Assembly: GCF_002563675.1 (NCBI RefSeq)
Contig: NZ_PDJC01000001.1
Location: forward strand, 992,001-1,056,000
From: Propionicimonas paludicola
GTDB lineage: Bacteria > Actinomycetota > Actinomycetes > Propionibacteriales > Propionibacteriaceae
DNA: 64,000 nt
Direction: 5' to 3'
Shown here: positions 9,401 through 18,060 of the stretch, piece after piece
Position numbering within the stretch: the stretch's first letter is position 1
Layout: each line of letters starts with the position of its first letter
Made by a program: the position numbers and the translations under genes
Notes under the pieces: model-generated
What the model was told of the DNA's origin: nothing
Databases searched by the model: none
Seen by the model: only the letters and a program-made list of their open reading frames with translations

Positions 9401-9406
9401 CTCCAG

Positions 9407-10222
9407 GTGATCGTCGATGTCGCGGAGCCCGGGGACGAACGACTGGCCGACTATGTGAGACTGCGCGAATCGTCGTTGCGGCACAGCCTCGAAGCCGAGC
9501 AGGGCCTGTTCATCGCCGAAGGCAGCAAGGTGATCCGGCGAGCCATCGAAGCCGGCTACCGGCCGCGGTCCTTTTTGCTGGCGCCACGGTGGCTGGACGA
9601 CTTGCGTGACCTGCTCGAGGCCGTCCCCGAGGTGCCGGTCTATCTGGTCAGCGAGGAGGTGGCCGAGCAGGTCACCGGCTTCCACGTGCACCGCGGTGCG
9701 TTGGCGTCCCTGCATCGAGAGCAGCGACACACGGTCGCCGGGCTACTGAGCAGCGCACGTCGGCTGGTGGTGGCCGAGGAGATCGCCGACCACGCCAATA
9801 TCGGGGCGATCGCCCGCAATGCGGCCGGGCTCGGCTGGGACGGCTTCCTGCTGGGGCCGCGTTGTGCGGATCCGCTGTATCGGCGCTCGGTGAAGGTCTC
9901 GATGGGCACCGTCCTGGCGCTGCCCTGGGCGCGGCTGGACGACTGGGCGCAGGCCGTCCCGCTGCTACAGCAGGCGGGCTTCCTGGTGGCGGCGCTCGCG
10001 CTGTCGGACGACGCGGTCTCGCTGGCTGAGTTCGCTCCCCGGGCTGCGCAGGCCACCCGGCTTGCGGTGCTGCTCGGCAGCGAGGGGCATGGGCTGAGCC
10101 CGCGCTGGATCAGCCAGGCCGATCAGGTGGTGCGGATTCCGATGCGGGCCGGGGTCGACTCCCTCAACGTGGCTGCGGCAAGCGCAATCGCCTGCTACGA
10201 GCTCGGCCTTCCGCAGTCCTGA
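9407..10222 (+). CDS. SpoU/TrmH-family RNA 2'-O-methyltransferase
   Basis: 271 aa. An N-terminal substrate-binding region (residues ~15-110, with QGLFIAEGSKVIRRAIEAG) precedes a SPOUT methyltransferase domain carrying the three classical motifs: NIGAIARNAAGLG, VLLGSEGHGLS and VRIPMRAGVDSLNVAAA, which form the knotted SAM site. It transfers methyl from SAM to a ribose 2'-OH in rRNA or tRNA; the target nucleotide is not predictable here. The start is GTG at 9407 with no Shine-Dalgarno but with TAGAAT six bases upstream, so it is probably leaderless. It is divergent from the transporter and convergent with def. Confidence 0.9.
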   Translation: MIVDVAEPGDERLADYVRLRESSLRHSLEAEQGLFIAEGSKVIRRAIEAGYRPRSFLLAPRWLDDLRDLLEAVPEVPVYLVSEEVAEQVTGFHVHRGALASLHREQRHTVAGLLSSARRLVVAEEIADHANIGAIARNAAGLGWDGFLLGPRCADPLYRRSVKVSMGTVLALPWARLDDWAQAVPLLQQAGFLVAALALSDDAVSLAEFAPRAAQATRLAVLLGSEGHGLSPRWISQADQVVRIPMRAGVDSLNVAAASAIACYELGLPQS

Positions 10223-10237
10223 CGACGCTGCCGCGAC

Positions 10238-10828
10238 TCAGCCGTCGGCGGAGCTGCGCTTGGGAGTCAGCGGCCAGTCCTCGGGGTACAGGTGGGCCAG
10301 TTCTTCGTGCTGGGCGTACAGCTTGCGGCGCATCCGGTTCGACAGCCGATCGCCGAAGACCGTCCCGTTGAGGTGGTCGGTCTCGTGCTGCAGGCAGCGA
10401 GCCAGCAGGCCGGTGCCGTGCACAGTCACCGGCTCGCCGAACGGGTCGACCCCGGTGACGGTGGCGTGATCGGGACGGGCCAGCGGCTGGTAGCCGCCGG
10501 GCAGCGAGAGGCAGCCCTCTTCCGTGGACTCCAGATTGCGGTCATCGCCCTCGGGGAGGGTGAGCACCGGGTTGCAGATGGCACCGACCTGGTTGATCTC
10601 GTTCTCGTCGGGACAGTCGTAGACGAACAGGGCCAGATCCACGCCGACCTGGGTGGCGGCCAGCCCGACTCCGCGGGCGGCGTCCATGGTGGCGAACATG
10701 TCCCGAACCAGTTCCTGCAGTTCCGGACCGAACTCGGTGATCTGGCGGGTGACCGCGTGCATCACCGGTTCGCCCCAGCGCGTCACTCGCAGCAGCTTGC
10801 CCCCGGTGGTCAGTTCCTCGATGCCCAT
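10238..10828 (-). CDS. def: Peptide deformylase
   Basis: 196 aa metal-dependent hydrolase that removes the formyl group from nascent polypeptides. All three signature motifs are visible: GVGLAATQVG, EGCLSLPGG (metal-binding Cys) and QHETDHLNG (the two His ligands and catalytic Glu). Length and motif order match actinobacterial type I/III deformylases. On its strand GAGGAG lies about six bases before the ATG at 10828. It converges on the RNA methyltransferase gene with a 15-base gap and diverges from xerC. No adjacent fmt is present in the window. Confidence 0.95.
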   Translation of the reverse strand: MGIEELTTGGKLLRVTRWGEPVMHAVTRQITEFGPELQELVRDMFATMDAARGVGLAATQVGVDLALFVYDCPDENEINQVGAICNPVLTLPEGDDRNLESTEEGCLSLPGGYQPLARPDHATVTGVDPFGEPVTVHGTGLLARCLQHETDHLNGTVFGDRLSNRMRRKLYAQHEELAHLYPEDWPLTPKRSSADG

Positions 10829-10914
10829 ACGCTCCTCTTCACTTCCGCCGAGTCATCATAGGACGCCCAGCGCGCCCGCTTGCACTCAGCAGCGGACCGG
10901 GTGACGCTGGCCGG

Positions 10915-11862
10915 GTGAAGTCAGTCGAGCCGGTGGAACTCGATCCGGCGGTCGAGGCGCTGCTGGACGACTTCGCCCAGCACCTGACCAAGGAGCGGGG
11001 TTGCTCCGCGCACACCGTCCGGGCCTACACCGGCGATCTCACCCAGCTGTTCGGCCACCTGGCGCGGACCGACGGGCCGCCACCGGGCCAGGCGACATTG
11101 CGCGACCTGCGCACCTGGTTGGCCAACCAACATGCCACCGGAGCCGACCGCTCGACCCTGCAACGACGAGCGGCTGCGGTGCGGACCTTCTTCGCCTGGG
11201 CCGAGCACACCGGGCGAATCACCACAGATCCGGCCCGCGGCCTGCGCTCGCCCAAGGTCGACCGGCGGCTCCCGCCGACTCTGGAGATCGATCACGCCCG
11301 GCGGGTGCTCGACGACCTGGCCGCTGCGGCTGCGGCGGCCGAGGATCCGGCCGAGCGGGCCGCGGCACTGCGGGACTCGGCGATCCTGGAGGTGCTCTAC
11401 TCCACGGGGATCCGGGTCTCCGAGCTGTGTGGGCTGGATCTGTCCGACCAGGACACCGAACGAGAACTGCTTCGCGTGCTGGGCAAGGGCGGCAAACAGC
11501 GGGTGGTGCCGCTGGGTGGTCCGGCCCGGCGCAGCCTGGACGCGTGGCTGGGCGTCCGCGAGCTGCTGGCGGCACCGGGGGCCGGCTCGGCGATCTTCGT
11601 GGGCGATCGTGGCGGACGGATCGATCCGCGGGTGGTCCGCCGGATCGTCCACCGTGCGCTGGCTCGCATCCCCGAGGCTCCCGACCTCGGTCCGCACGGC
11701 TTGCGTCACGCCATGGCCACCCATCTGCTCGAGGGTGGCGCGGATCTGCGCTCGGTGCAGGAGTTGCTCGGCCACTCGTCGCTGGCCACCACTCAGCTGT
11801 ACACCCACGTCACCACGGAGAGGCTCCGTAAGGCCTACCAGCAGGCCCACCCGCGGGCGTGA
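10915..11862 (+). CDS. xerC: Tyrosine recombinase XerC
   Basis: 315 aa. It resolves chromosome dimers at dif with XerD. The N-terminal SAM-like DNA-binding domain (residues ~10-95, LTKERGCSAHTVRAYTGDL) is followed by the catalytic domain with R167 (STGIRVSEL), a Lys in GKGGKQRVVPL, H261 and R264 (HGLRH), H287 (LLGHSS) and the nucleophile Y296 (LYTHV). XerC rather than XerD is inferred from position upstream of rpsB, its usual actinobacterial site. The start is GTG at 10915. The last 53 bases overlap the convergent M23-like gene. Confidence 0.9.
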   Translation: MKSVEPVELDPAVEALLDDFAQHLTKERGCSAHTVRAYTGDLTQLFGHLARTDGPPPGQATLRDLRTWLANQHATGADRSTLQRRAAAVRTFFAWAEHTGRITTDPARGLRSPKVDRRLPPTLEIDHARRVLDDLAAAAAAAEDPAERAAALRDSAILEVLYSTGIRVSELCGLDLSDQDTERELLRVLGKGGKQRVVPLGGPARRSLDAWLGVRELLAAPGAGSAIFVGDRGGRIDPRVVRRIVHRALARIPEAPDLGPHGLRHAMATHLLEGGADLRSVQELLGHSSLATTQLYTHVTTERLRKAYQQAHPRA

Positions 11863-12379
11863 GTTCGGCCCAGGTCGGCTCCGGCCCGGACACCTCGTCG
11901 AAGGTGGAGCTCGGGAGCAGCCGTATCGGCCCCGGATCCAGGAGCCACAGTGGGTTGAGGTACTGCTCGCCGCGGCGCAGCCCCCAGTGCAGGCAGTCAC
12001 CGCCGGTGCACGGATGTCCGGCTTGCAGCGTCCCGATCACCTCACCGGTGCCGACCATGGTGCCCACCGAGACCCGTGCGGTGACCGGCTCGTAGGTGGT
12101 GCGCAGAGCCCCGTGCGAGACGACCACCACCCCGCGGCCGGCCAGCTCGGCCGCGAAAGTGACCCGTCCGGCCAGGGCGGCCCGCACCGGCGTCCCCGCA
12201 GGGTTTCGCAGGTCGACGCCGCGGTGACCGGACAGCCAGGGACGATCCGGCGGATCGAACCCGCGCGCCACCGGACCCGGTACCGGCAACACCGCACTGG
12301 CGGCGGCCGCCGGTGCGGCGCCGGAGACCAGGAGGCCCAGGCACACCCCGAGCAGGACGGTCAGTCGAAGGATCTTCAT
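11810..12379 (-). CDS. Secreted M23/LytM-like peptidase-domain protein, catalytic His replaced
   Basis: 189 aa. A Sec signal peptide (MKILRLTVLLG through AAPAAAASA) precedes a compact LytM domain. HRGVDL supplies the first two zinc ligands (HxxxD). The second motif, normally HxH, reads CLHWGLR: the ligand His is kept but the preceding catalytic His is Cys. The protein may be a non-hydrolytic peptidoglycan-binding or activator form (as for degenerate LytM factors such as EnvC/NlpD), although I recall close actinobacterial relatives with the same ACLHWGLR form. It sits between xerC and rpsB, as often seen in this phylum. The 3' end overlaps xerC by 53 bases. Confidence 0.8.
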   Translation of the reverse strand: MKILRLTVLLGVCLGLLVSGAAPAAAASAVLPVPGPVARGFDPPDRPWLSGHRGVDLRNPAGTPVRAALAGRVTFAAELAGRGVVVVSHGALRTTYEPVTARVSVGTMVGTGEVIGTLQAGHPCTGGDCLHWGLRRGEQYLNPLWLLDPGPIRLLPSSTFDEVSGPEPTWAELTPAGGPAGRPYGASPW

Positions 12380-12680
12380 GCCCGTACTGTGGGGTGCGCT
12401 GCGGCGTCCGATTCAGTGACTCCCGCGCCTGTGGATCGACACCGACCGGTGTCCACAGCGCCGATTGGTGAAGCGGCGCATCGCCCGCGTAGACTTTGCT
12501 CAGCAATCTGGCAGATCCAGGTTGACTTCGCACGCAGTCTTTCCGCCTCCGGGCGGGTCGGCACCCACGGTCCCTTCGGGGAGGGCGCGCCGGCGACTGG
12601 GTCAGGCGGGCCGAATCGCTCGGTCCGAACAACCTAATGCGGGCCGGGCCATGCCCAGCCCCGCGCAGAAAGGAACGGCC
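12380..12680. other. Intergenic region between M23-like gene and rpsB
   Basis: 301 bases without a supported gene. It holds the divergent promoter region, a candidate rpsB promoter at 12465-12495 and an imperfect inverted repeat at 12431-12456 (CACCG/CGGTG inside GTGGA/TCCAC). It also holds the ~185-base rpsB leader, which ends in the AGAAAGGA ribosome-binding site. Part of the leader could be the S2-binding autoregulatory site known for rpsB in other bacteria, but I could not recognise that fold here. Confidence 0.5.
12465..12495 (+). promoter_or_regulatory. Candidate rpsB promoter
   Basis: TTGGTG (12465-12470) and TAGACT (12490-12495) are separated by 19 bases, slightly long for a sigma-A type promoter. 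The same TAGACT hexamer recurs before infB and ylxR. Transcription would begin near 12502, leaving a leader of about 180 bases before rpsB. Confidence 0.4.
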
Positions 12681-13670
12681 ATGGCCGTCGTTACTACGCG
12701 CCAGCTGCTGGACAGCGGCGTTCACTTCGGGCATCAGACCCGCCGTTGGAACCCGAAGATGAAGAAGTTCATCTTCACCGAGCGCAACGGCATCTACATC
12801 ATTGACCTGCAGCAGTCGCTGACCTACATCGACACTGCGTACGCCTTCGTCAAGGAGACCGTCGCCAAGGGCGGCCAGGTGCTGTTCATCGGCACCAAGA
12901 AGCAGGCCCAGGAGACCGTCGCCGAGCAGGCCACCCGCGTGGGCATGCCCTACGTGAACCAGCGCTGGCTGGGCGGCATGCTGACCAACTTCGGCACCAT
13001 CAGCAAGCGGATCGCGAAGATGAAGGAGCTCGAAGGGCTCAACTTCGACGATGTGGCGTCCTCTGGCCTGACCAAGAAGGAACTGCTGCAGCAGAAGCGC
13101 AAGAAGGAGAAGCTGGCCAAGACCCTGGGCGGCATCCGCGAGATGCACCGCGTGCCCCAGGCGATCTGGGTGGTGGACACCAACAAGGAGCACCTGGCCA
13201 TCGACGAGGCGCGCAAGCTGCACATCCCGATCGTCGGCATCCTGGACACCAACTGCGATCCCGATCACGTCGACTTCCCGATCCCGGGCAACGACGACGC
13301 CATCCGTTCGGTCGCGCTGCTCACCCGGGTGATCGCCGACGCGGTTGCCGAGGGTCTGCTGGCCCGTTCGGCTGCGGCGAGCACCGGCGAAGAGGTCGAG
13401 CCCATGCCTGATTGGGAGCGCGACCTGCTGGCCGGCGCCGAGGCGAAGACGGACGAGGCTCCGGCCGAGGCCGTTGTCGAGCCGGCCGTTGTCGAGGCTG
13501 AGGTTGTCGCCGAAGCTGCTCCTGAGGCCGAGGCTGCTCCGGTGGCTGAGGTTGCCCCCGAGGCCGAGGTTGTCGCTGAGGCTGAGGTTGCCCCCGAGGC
13601 TGAGGTCGCCGAGGCCGCTGCCGAGGAGCCGGCCGCCGAGGCTGCCCCCAAGGCCAAGAAGACCAAGTAA
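12681..13670 (+). CDS. rpsB: Ribosomal protein uS2
   Basis: 329 aa small-subunit protein. Residues 1 to ~240 are canonical S2 ([43 protein letters not shown]). After residue ~245 comes a tail of about 85 residues made almost only of Glu, Ala, Val and Pro with a final lysine-rich KAKKTK. Actinobacterial S2 proteins often have acidic tails, but this one is long and internally repetitive (AEVAPEAEV units). The start is ATG 12681, preceded by AGAAAGGA at 12667-12674. Together with tsf, 14 bases downstream, it forms the usual rpsB-tsf operon ending at the hairpin at 14510. Confidence 0.97.
   Translation: MAVVTTRQLLDSGVHFGHQTRRWNPKMKKFIFTERNGIYIIDLQQSLTYIDTAYAFVKETVAKGGQVLFIGTKKQAQETVAEQATRVGMPYVNQRWLGGMLTNFGTISKRIAKMKELEGLNFDDVASSGLTKKELLQQKRKKEKLAKTLGGIREMHRVPQAIWVVDTNKEHLAIDEARKLHIPIVGILDTNCDPDHVDFPIPGNDDAIRSVALLTRVIADAVAEGLLARSAAASTGEEVEPMPDWERDLLAGAEAKTDEAPAEAVVEPAVVEAEVVAEAAPEAEAAPVAEVAPEAEVVAEAEVAPEAEVAEAAAEEPAAEAAPKAKKTK
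13436..13655 (+). repeat. Glu/Ala/Val/Pro-rich repetitive tail coding region of rpsB
   Basis: Tandem GAGGCTGAGGTTGCC-like units encode AEVAPEAEV-type repeats. The units are imperfect, so this is low-complexity coding DNA prone to slippage rather than a mobile repeat. Confidence 0.7.
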
Positions 13671-13684
13671 GGAACGAGAGACTG

Positions 13685-14500
13685 ATGAGTGCGATCACTG
13701 CCGCGGATGTGAAGAAGCTCCGCGACGCGACCGGTGCCGGAATGATGGACGCCAAGAAGGCGCTCACCGAGGCTGACGGCGACTTCGATGCCGCCGTCGA
13801 GATCCTGCGGGTGACCGGCCAGGCCAAGATGGCCAAGCGGTCCGACCGCGAGGCCAGCAACGGCCTGGTGGCTTCGGCCGGCAAGTCCGTCATCCAGCTG
13901 GGTGCCGAGACCGACTTCGTGGCCAAGAACGCCGAGTTCATGACCCTGGCCGACGACATCGCCAAGGCCGTGGACGCCGCCGGCGCCCATGGCGTTGAGG
14001 CGGCCAGCGCGGTCGTCCTGCCCTCGGGCAAGACCGCTGCCGAGGCCATCGGCGAGCTCAGCGCCAAGATCGGCGAGAAGCTGGAACTGGCTGCGGCCGC
14101 CAGCTACGACGGCGAGGTCAGCGTCTACCTGCACAAGCGGTCTGCGGACCTGCCCCCGCAGGTGGGCGTCATGGTCGAGTACGTCGGTGGCGACGAGTCT
14201 TTCGTGCGTGGCATCGCCATGCAGATCGCCGCGATGTCCCCGTCTTACGTGACCCGCGAGGACGTCCCCGAGGACGTGCTGGCCAACGAGCGCCGGATCG
14301 CCGAACTCACCGCTCGCGAAGAGGGCAAGCCCGAGCAGATCATCCCGCGGATCGTGGAGGGTCGCCTGGGCGGCTTCTTCAAGGAGGTCTGTCTGGTCGA
14401 GCAGGCGTCGGTCTCCGACGACAAGCTGACCGTGGGCCAGCTGCTCAAGAACAACGGGGTCGAGGTCAAGCGGTTCATCCGCTTCTCCGCCGGCGCCTGA
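13685..14500 (+). CDS. tsf: Elongation factor Ts
   Basis: 271 aa guanine-nucleotide exchange factor that recycles EF-Tu. The N-terminal UBA-like module contains VKKLRDATGAGMMDAKKAL, followed by the core with GAETDFVAKN and the C-terminal module QLLKNNGVEVKRFIRF. Length is typical of actinobacterial EF-Ts. AAGGAACGAGAG before the ATG supplies a ribosome-binding site. It is the second gene of rpsB-tsf and is followed immediately by a strong hairpin terminator. Confidence 0.97.
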   Translation: MSAITAADVKKLRDATGAGMMDAKKALTEADGDFDAAVEILRVTGQAKMAKRSDREASNGLVASAGKSVIQLGAETDFVAKNAEFMTLADDIAKAVDAAGAHGVEAASAVVLPSGKTAAEAIGELSAKIGEKLELAAAASYDGEVSVYLHKRSADLPPQVGVMVEYVGGDESFVRGIAMQIAAMSPSYVTREDVPEDVLANERRIAELTAREEGKPEQIIPRIVEGRLGGFFKEVCLVEQASVSDDKLTVGQLLKNNGVEVKRFIRFSAGA

Positions 14501-14509
14501 GCCATTCCT

Positions 14510-14548
14510 CACCTGCGGCCGTCCAGCCACGCTGGGCGGCCGCAGGTG
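14510..14548 (+). terminator. Intrinsic terminator after tsf
   Basis: An 18-bp stem (one T-G pair, otherwise perfect) with a CAC loop, arms 14510-14527 and 14531-14548. It starts nine bases after the tsf stop. The U-tract is poor (CGTCT), which is common for actinobacterial terminators. Confidence 0.85.
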
Positions 14549-14622
14549 CGTCTAGACACCCCATTTCGGTTAGGGTGTGAGAAGCCGCCGGCCAGTGCCG
14601 CCCCTGCAGTGAAGGAGACCCC

Positions 14623-15345
14623 ATGGTCAGTCCGTATCGCCGAGTTCTGCTGAAGCTTTCCGGGGAGGCCTTCGGAGGGGGCAAGCTCGGAGTTGATCCG
14701 GACGTGATCGGCGGCATCGCCGCTCAGATCGCCGGTGTGGTGGCCTCCGGAGTGCAGGTGGCGATCGTTACCGGTGGCGGCAACTTCTTCCGCGGTGCCG
14801 AGCTCCAGACCCGGGGCATGGATCGGGCCCGCGCCGACTACATGGGCATGCTGGGTACCGTGATGAACGCCCTTGCCCTGCAGGACTTCCTGGAGAAGGC
14901 CGGCCAGCCGAGCCGGGTCCAGACGGCGATCGCCATGGGCCAGGTCGCTGAGCCGTACATCCCGCTGCGGGCGATCCGGCACCTCGAGAAGGGCCGGGCC
15001 GTGGTCTTCGGCGCAGGCTCGGGAATGCCGTTCTTCTCCACCGACACGGTCTCGGCGCAGCGGGCGCTGGAAATCCACGCCGACGTCCTGCTGATGGCCA
15101 AGCAGGGCACCGACGGCGTCTACGACGCAGACCCCCGCACCAACCCCGATGCTCGTCGCTTCGACGAACTCACCTATGACGATTTCCTGGCTCGCGACCT
15201 CAAGGTCGCCGACGCAACCGCTGTCAGCCTGGCCCGGGAACACCAACTTCCGATGGTGTTCTTCGACCTCGGTGTCGATGGCAACATCGCCCGCGTCGTC
15301 GCGGGTGAGAAGATCGGAACCATCCTGCACGCCGCGCGCGTGTGA
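14623..15345 (+). CDS. pyrH: Uridylate kinase
   Basis: 240 aa hexameric UMP kinase of the amino-acid kinase family, converting UMP to UDP. Motifs seen: [12 protein letters not shown] (N-terminal phosphate loop), [10 protein letters not shown], the UMP-binding segment [28 protein letters not shown], and [13 protein letters not shown] near the nucleotide site. GAAGGAGA lies ahead of the ATG at 14623. It begins a new transcription unit after the tsf terminator and leads pyrH-frr-cdsA-rlmN, an order conserved in actinobacteria. Confidence 0.96.
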   Translation: MVSPYRRVLLKLSGEAFGGGKLGVDPDVIGGIAAQIAGVVASGVQVAIVTGGGNFFRGAELQTRGMDRARADYMGMLGTVMNALALQDFLEKAGQPSRVQTAIAMGQVAEPYIPLRAIRHLEKGRAVVFGAGSGMPFFSTDTVSAQRALEIHADVLLMAKQGTDGVYDADPRTNPDARRFDELTYDDFLARDLKVADATAVSLAREHQLPMVFFDLGVDGNIARVVAGEKIGTILHAARV

Positions 15346-15364
15346 CCCAGAAGGGAACCCAACA

Positions 15365-15922
15365 GTGATCCCTGAGATCCTTGCCGACGCCGAGCACAAG
15401 ATGACCACGGCCGTGGAGCACGCCCGCGAGGAGTTCGCCGCGATCCGCACCGGTCGCGCGCACCCAGCCATGTTCAGCAAGCTGCTGGTCGACTACTACG
15501 GCTCGCCGACCCCGCTGCAGCAGCTGGCCACCTTCCAGGTGCCCGAGGCTCGCACCGTCCTGATCACCCCGTTCGACCGGGGCGCGATGAACAACATCGA
15601 GAAGACGATCCGCGACTCCGACCTGGGCGTGAACCCGGCCAATGACGGCAACGTGATCCGCCTGGTGCTGCCGCAGCTCACCGAGGAACGCCGCAAGGAG
15701 TACATCAAGCTGGCCCGGCACAAGGCTGAGGAGGGTCGAGTGGCGGTGCGCAATGTCCGTCGCCACGCGATCGACTCGGTCAACAAGCTGGTCAAGGACA
15801 AGGAAGCCAGCGAGGACGAGGCCCGTGGGGCCGAGAAGCAGCTGGACGCGGCCACCAAGAAGCACATCGATATCGTCGACGAGCTGCTGAAGGCCAAGGA
15901 AGCCGAACTGCTGGAGGTCTGA
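15365..15922 (+). CDS. frr: Ribosome recycling factor
   Basis: 185 aa, the standard length. With EF-G it splits post-termination ribosomes. Signature segments are EEFAAIRTGRAHPAMFSKLLVD, NPANDGNVIRLVLPQLTEER and the long three-helix bundle (VAVRNVRRHAIDSVNKLVKD). The GTG start at 15365 is eight bases after AGAAGGGA and 20 bases after pyrH. Its stop abuts the cdsA start with no gap. Confidence 0.96.
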   Translation: MIPEILADAEHKMTTAVEHAREEFAAIRTGRAHPAMFSKLLVDYYGSPTPLQQLATFQVPEARTVLITPFDRGAMNNIEKTIRDSDLGVNPANDGNVIRLVLPQLTEERRKEYIKLARHKAEEGRVAVRNVRRHAIDSVNKLVKDKEASEDEARGAEKQLDAATKKHIDIVDELLKAKEAELLEV

Positions 15923-16801
15923 GTGACCACCACCGTCCAGGGCCCGGAGGCCTCGCCGAAGCGAGGCCCGGGGCGAGATCTCCCGGCCGCGATTGCTGTC
16001 GGGCTCTCGCTGTTCGCCCTGGTGGTGGTGACCCTGATCTGGTTCCACCCCGGCTTCGTGGCCCTGCTCGTCCTGCTGACCAGCCTTGGCGCCATCGAAC
16101 TGCACCAGGCGTTGCGACGAGTGGGGATGACCTCGGCCATCATTCCGGTGGTGATCGGGAACATCCTGATCATCGGCGGCACCTACGCCGCTGCCGAGTT
16201 CCAGAAGCAGACCAATGTGCCCTGGCATGTGGTGCTGCTCGGGACGATCGGCGGCACCGTCTTGATGGCGCTGATCGGACGGATGTTCGGCGGCGCCGAG
16301 GGCTACGTCCGCGATAGTGCAGCCAGCCTGTTCATCATCGGCTACGTCCCGCTGCTGGCGTCCTTCATCGGCCTGATTCTGGCTCAGGAGCACGGGGTGG
16401 CCAAGGTGGTCGCGGTCTTCCTGTGTGTGGTCGGCAGCGACACCGGCGGCTATGTGGTCGGCGCCACCCTCGGCAAGCACCAGATGGTGCCGACGATCAG
16501 TCCCAAGAAGACCTGGGAAGGCTTGGCCGGCTCCTTCGCGCTGGCCATTCTGGTCGGCAGCCTGGCCACGGCCATCTTCATGGGCCGGCCCTGGTGGCAG
16601 GGTGCCATCCTCGCTGTGATCGTGGTGATCTTCGGCACGGCGGGGGATCTGATCGAGTCGCTGATCAAGCGGGACGTCGGGATCAAGGACATGAGCTCCT
16701 TCCTGCCCGGTCATGGCGGGGTGATGGATCGGCTGGATTCCATGCTGCTGGCCGGTCCTGCAGCCTGGGTCTTGTTCACCATGGTTGGGTTGTTCGGGTG
16801 A
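15923..16801 (+). CDS. cdsA: Phosphatidate cytidylyltransferase
   Basis: 292 aa inner-membrane enzyme making CDP-diacylglycerol from phosphatidic acid and CTP, the entry to phospholipid synthesis. About seven to eight membrane segments are visible. The C-terminal family signature is complete: [11 protein letters not shown] followed by [12 protein letters not shown]. The first 20 residues are soluble and charged ([12 protein letters not shown]). The GTG start directly follows the frr stop, and the 3' end overlaps rlmN by four bases (GTGA), so the operon is tightly coupled. Confidence 0.95.
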   Translation: MTTTVQGPEASPKRGPGRDLPAAIAVGLSLFALVVVTLIWFHPGFVALLVLLTSLGAIELHQALRRVGMTSAIIPVVIGNILIIGGTYAAAEFQKQTNVPWHVVLLGTIGGTVLMALIGRMFGGAEGYVRDSAASLFIIGYVPLLASFIGLILAQEHGVAKVVAVFLCVVGSDTGGYVVGATLGKHQMVPTISPKKTWEGLAGSFALAILVGSLATAIFMGRPWWQGAILAVIVVIFGTAGDLIESLIKRDVGIKDMSSFLPGHGGVMDRLDSMLLAGPAAWVLFTMVGLFG

Positions 16802-18012
16802 GCGGACTAACCCCGGCCGAAGAGGCTGAGTTTCAGAAGACCCTGGCCCAAGCGGCCGCCGGACGTCAGGTGCCGCTGGAGTTGGGCGCGCCAAGGCGCG
16901 GCAAGCCGGCCAAGCACTGGGCCGATCTGGACGCCGAGGAGCGGGTGGCTGCGGTCACCGCCATCGGCCTGCCGGCTTTCCGGGCCGGTCAGATCGACCG
17001 GCATCTGTTCGAACATCTCTCGGTGGACCCGTCCGGGTGGACCGATCTGCCTACGGCCGTCCGCGAGCAGCTGACTGCGGCCTGGTTACCGCCGCTGATC
17101 ACCAAGGTCCGCGACCAGCAGGCCGATGCCGGTACCACGATCAAGTCGCTGTGGCGGCTCTACGACAACTCCCTGGTGGAGAGCGTGTTGATGCGCTACG
17201 GCGTCCCCGGTATCCGGGCCAGCGGACGCGGCCGCGAGCGCGCCACTGTCTGCATCTCCTCCCAGGCCGGCTGCGGGATGGCCTGCCCGTTCTGCGCCAC
17301 CGGCCAGGGCGGCCTGCGCCGCAATCTGAGCAGCGGCGAGATCATCGCTCAGGTGATCGACGCCGCCCGCCGGCTCAAGGACGGCGAACTGCCCGGTGGC
17401 CCGGGTCGGGTCAGCAATGTGGTCTTCATGGGGATGGGCGAGCCGCTGGCCAACTACAACGCTGTGCTGCACGCCGTGCGCACCCTGGTGGCGCCGAGCC
17501 CGCACGGCCTGGGCATCTCGGCCCGCGGGGTGACCATCTCGACCGTGGGCTTGGTGCCGGCCATCCGCAAGCTGTGCGCCGAGGGCTTGCCGGTGACCCT
17601 GGCGGTCAGCCTGCACGCCCCGGACGACGAACTGCGCGACGAGCTGTGCCCGATCAACACCCGGTGGCCGGTGGCCGAGGTGATCGGTGCGGCCAAGCAG
17701 TACTTCCTGACCACCGGACGCCGGGTCTCGATCGAGTACGCGCTGATCCGCGACGTGAACGATCAGGCCGATCGGGCCGAGCATCTGGCCGATGTGCTGC
17801 GCGGCCCGAACGGCTACGGCTGGGTGCACGTGAACCCGATTCCGTTGAACCCGACCCCGGGTTCGAAGTGGACGGCCTCGCGGCCGGAGGATGCCAACGA
17901 GTTCGTGCGGCGGCTGGAGGCCCGCGGAGTGCCGGTCACCGTCCGCGACACCCGGGGCCGCGAGATCGACGGTGCCTGCGGTCAGCTGGCTGCGATCGAG
18001 GTCGCCGGCTAG
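16798..18012 (+). CDS. rlmN: Dual-specificity 23S rRNA/tRNA adenine C2-methyltransferase
   Basis: 404 aa radical-SAM enzyme methylating A2503 of 23S rRNA and A37 of some tRNAs. The cluster motif CxxxCxxC is C159, C163 and C166 (GCGMACPFC). [10 protein letters not shown] follows, and C394 in GACGQL is the second catalytic Cys at the C-terminus. The ~30 N-terminal residues are longer than in E. coli, typical of actinobacteria. The start is GTG 16798, inside the last codons of cdsA. Loss of RlmN alters sensitivity to peptidyl-transferase antibiotics in other bacteria; this is known for the family and not tested here. Confidence 0.95.
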   Translation: MSGLTPAEEAEFQKTLAQAAAGRQVPLELGAPRRGKPAKHWADLDAEERVAAVTAIGLPAFRAGQIDRHLFEHLSVDPSGWTDLPTAVREQLTAAWLPPLITKVRDQQADAGTTIKSLWRLYDNSLVESVLMRYGVPGIRASGRGRERATVCISSQAGCGMACPFCATGQGGLRRNLSSGEIIAQVIDAARRLKDGELPGGPGRVSNVVFMGMGEPLANYNAVLHAVRTLVAPSPHGLGISARGVTISTVGLVPAIRKLCAEGLPVTLAVSLHAPDDELRDELCPINTRWPVAEVIGAAKQYFLTTGRRVSIEYALIRDVNDQADRAEHLADVLRGPNGYGWVHVNPIPLNPTPGSKWTASRPEDANEFVRRLEARGVPVTVRDTRGREIDGACGQLAAIEVAG

Positions 18013-18024
18013 ATCCGGATGCGC

Positions 18025-18047
18025 TAGGCTCTCGAACGCACGTTCGA
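18025..18047 (+). promoter_or_regulatory. LexA (SOS) box overlapping the promoter of the hydrolase gene
   Basis: TCGAAC-GCAC-GTTCGA at 18032-18047 is a perfect 6+6 palindrome with a four-base spacer and fits the actinobacterial LexA consensus. A -10-like TAGGCT (18025-18030) ends one base before it, so LexA would cover the transcription start. The ribosome-binding site AAGGAG and the ATG at 18061 follow. Confidence 0.75.
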
Positions 18048-18060
18048 TTCAAGGAGCAGC

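Noticed and set aside
12380-12680. Small gene or known riboswitch in the rpsB leader
   Set aside because: No frame with a ribosome-binding site and no recognisable riboswitch core was found; only a promoter candidate and an imperfect inverted repeat.
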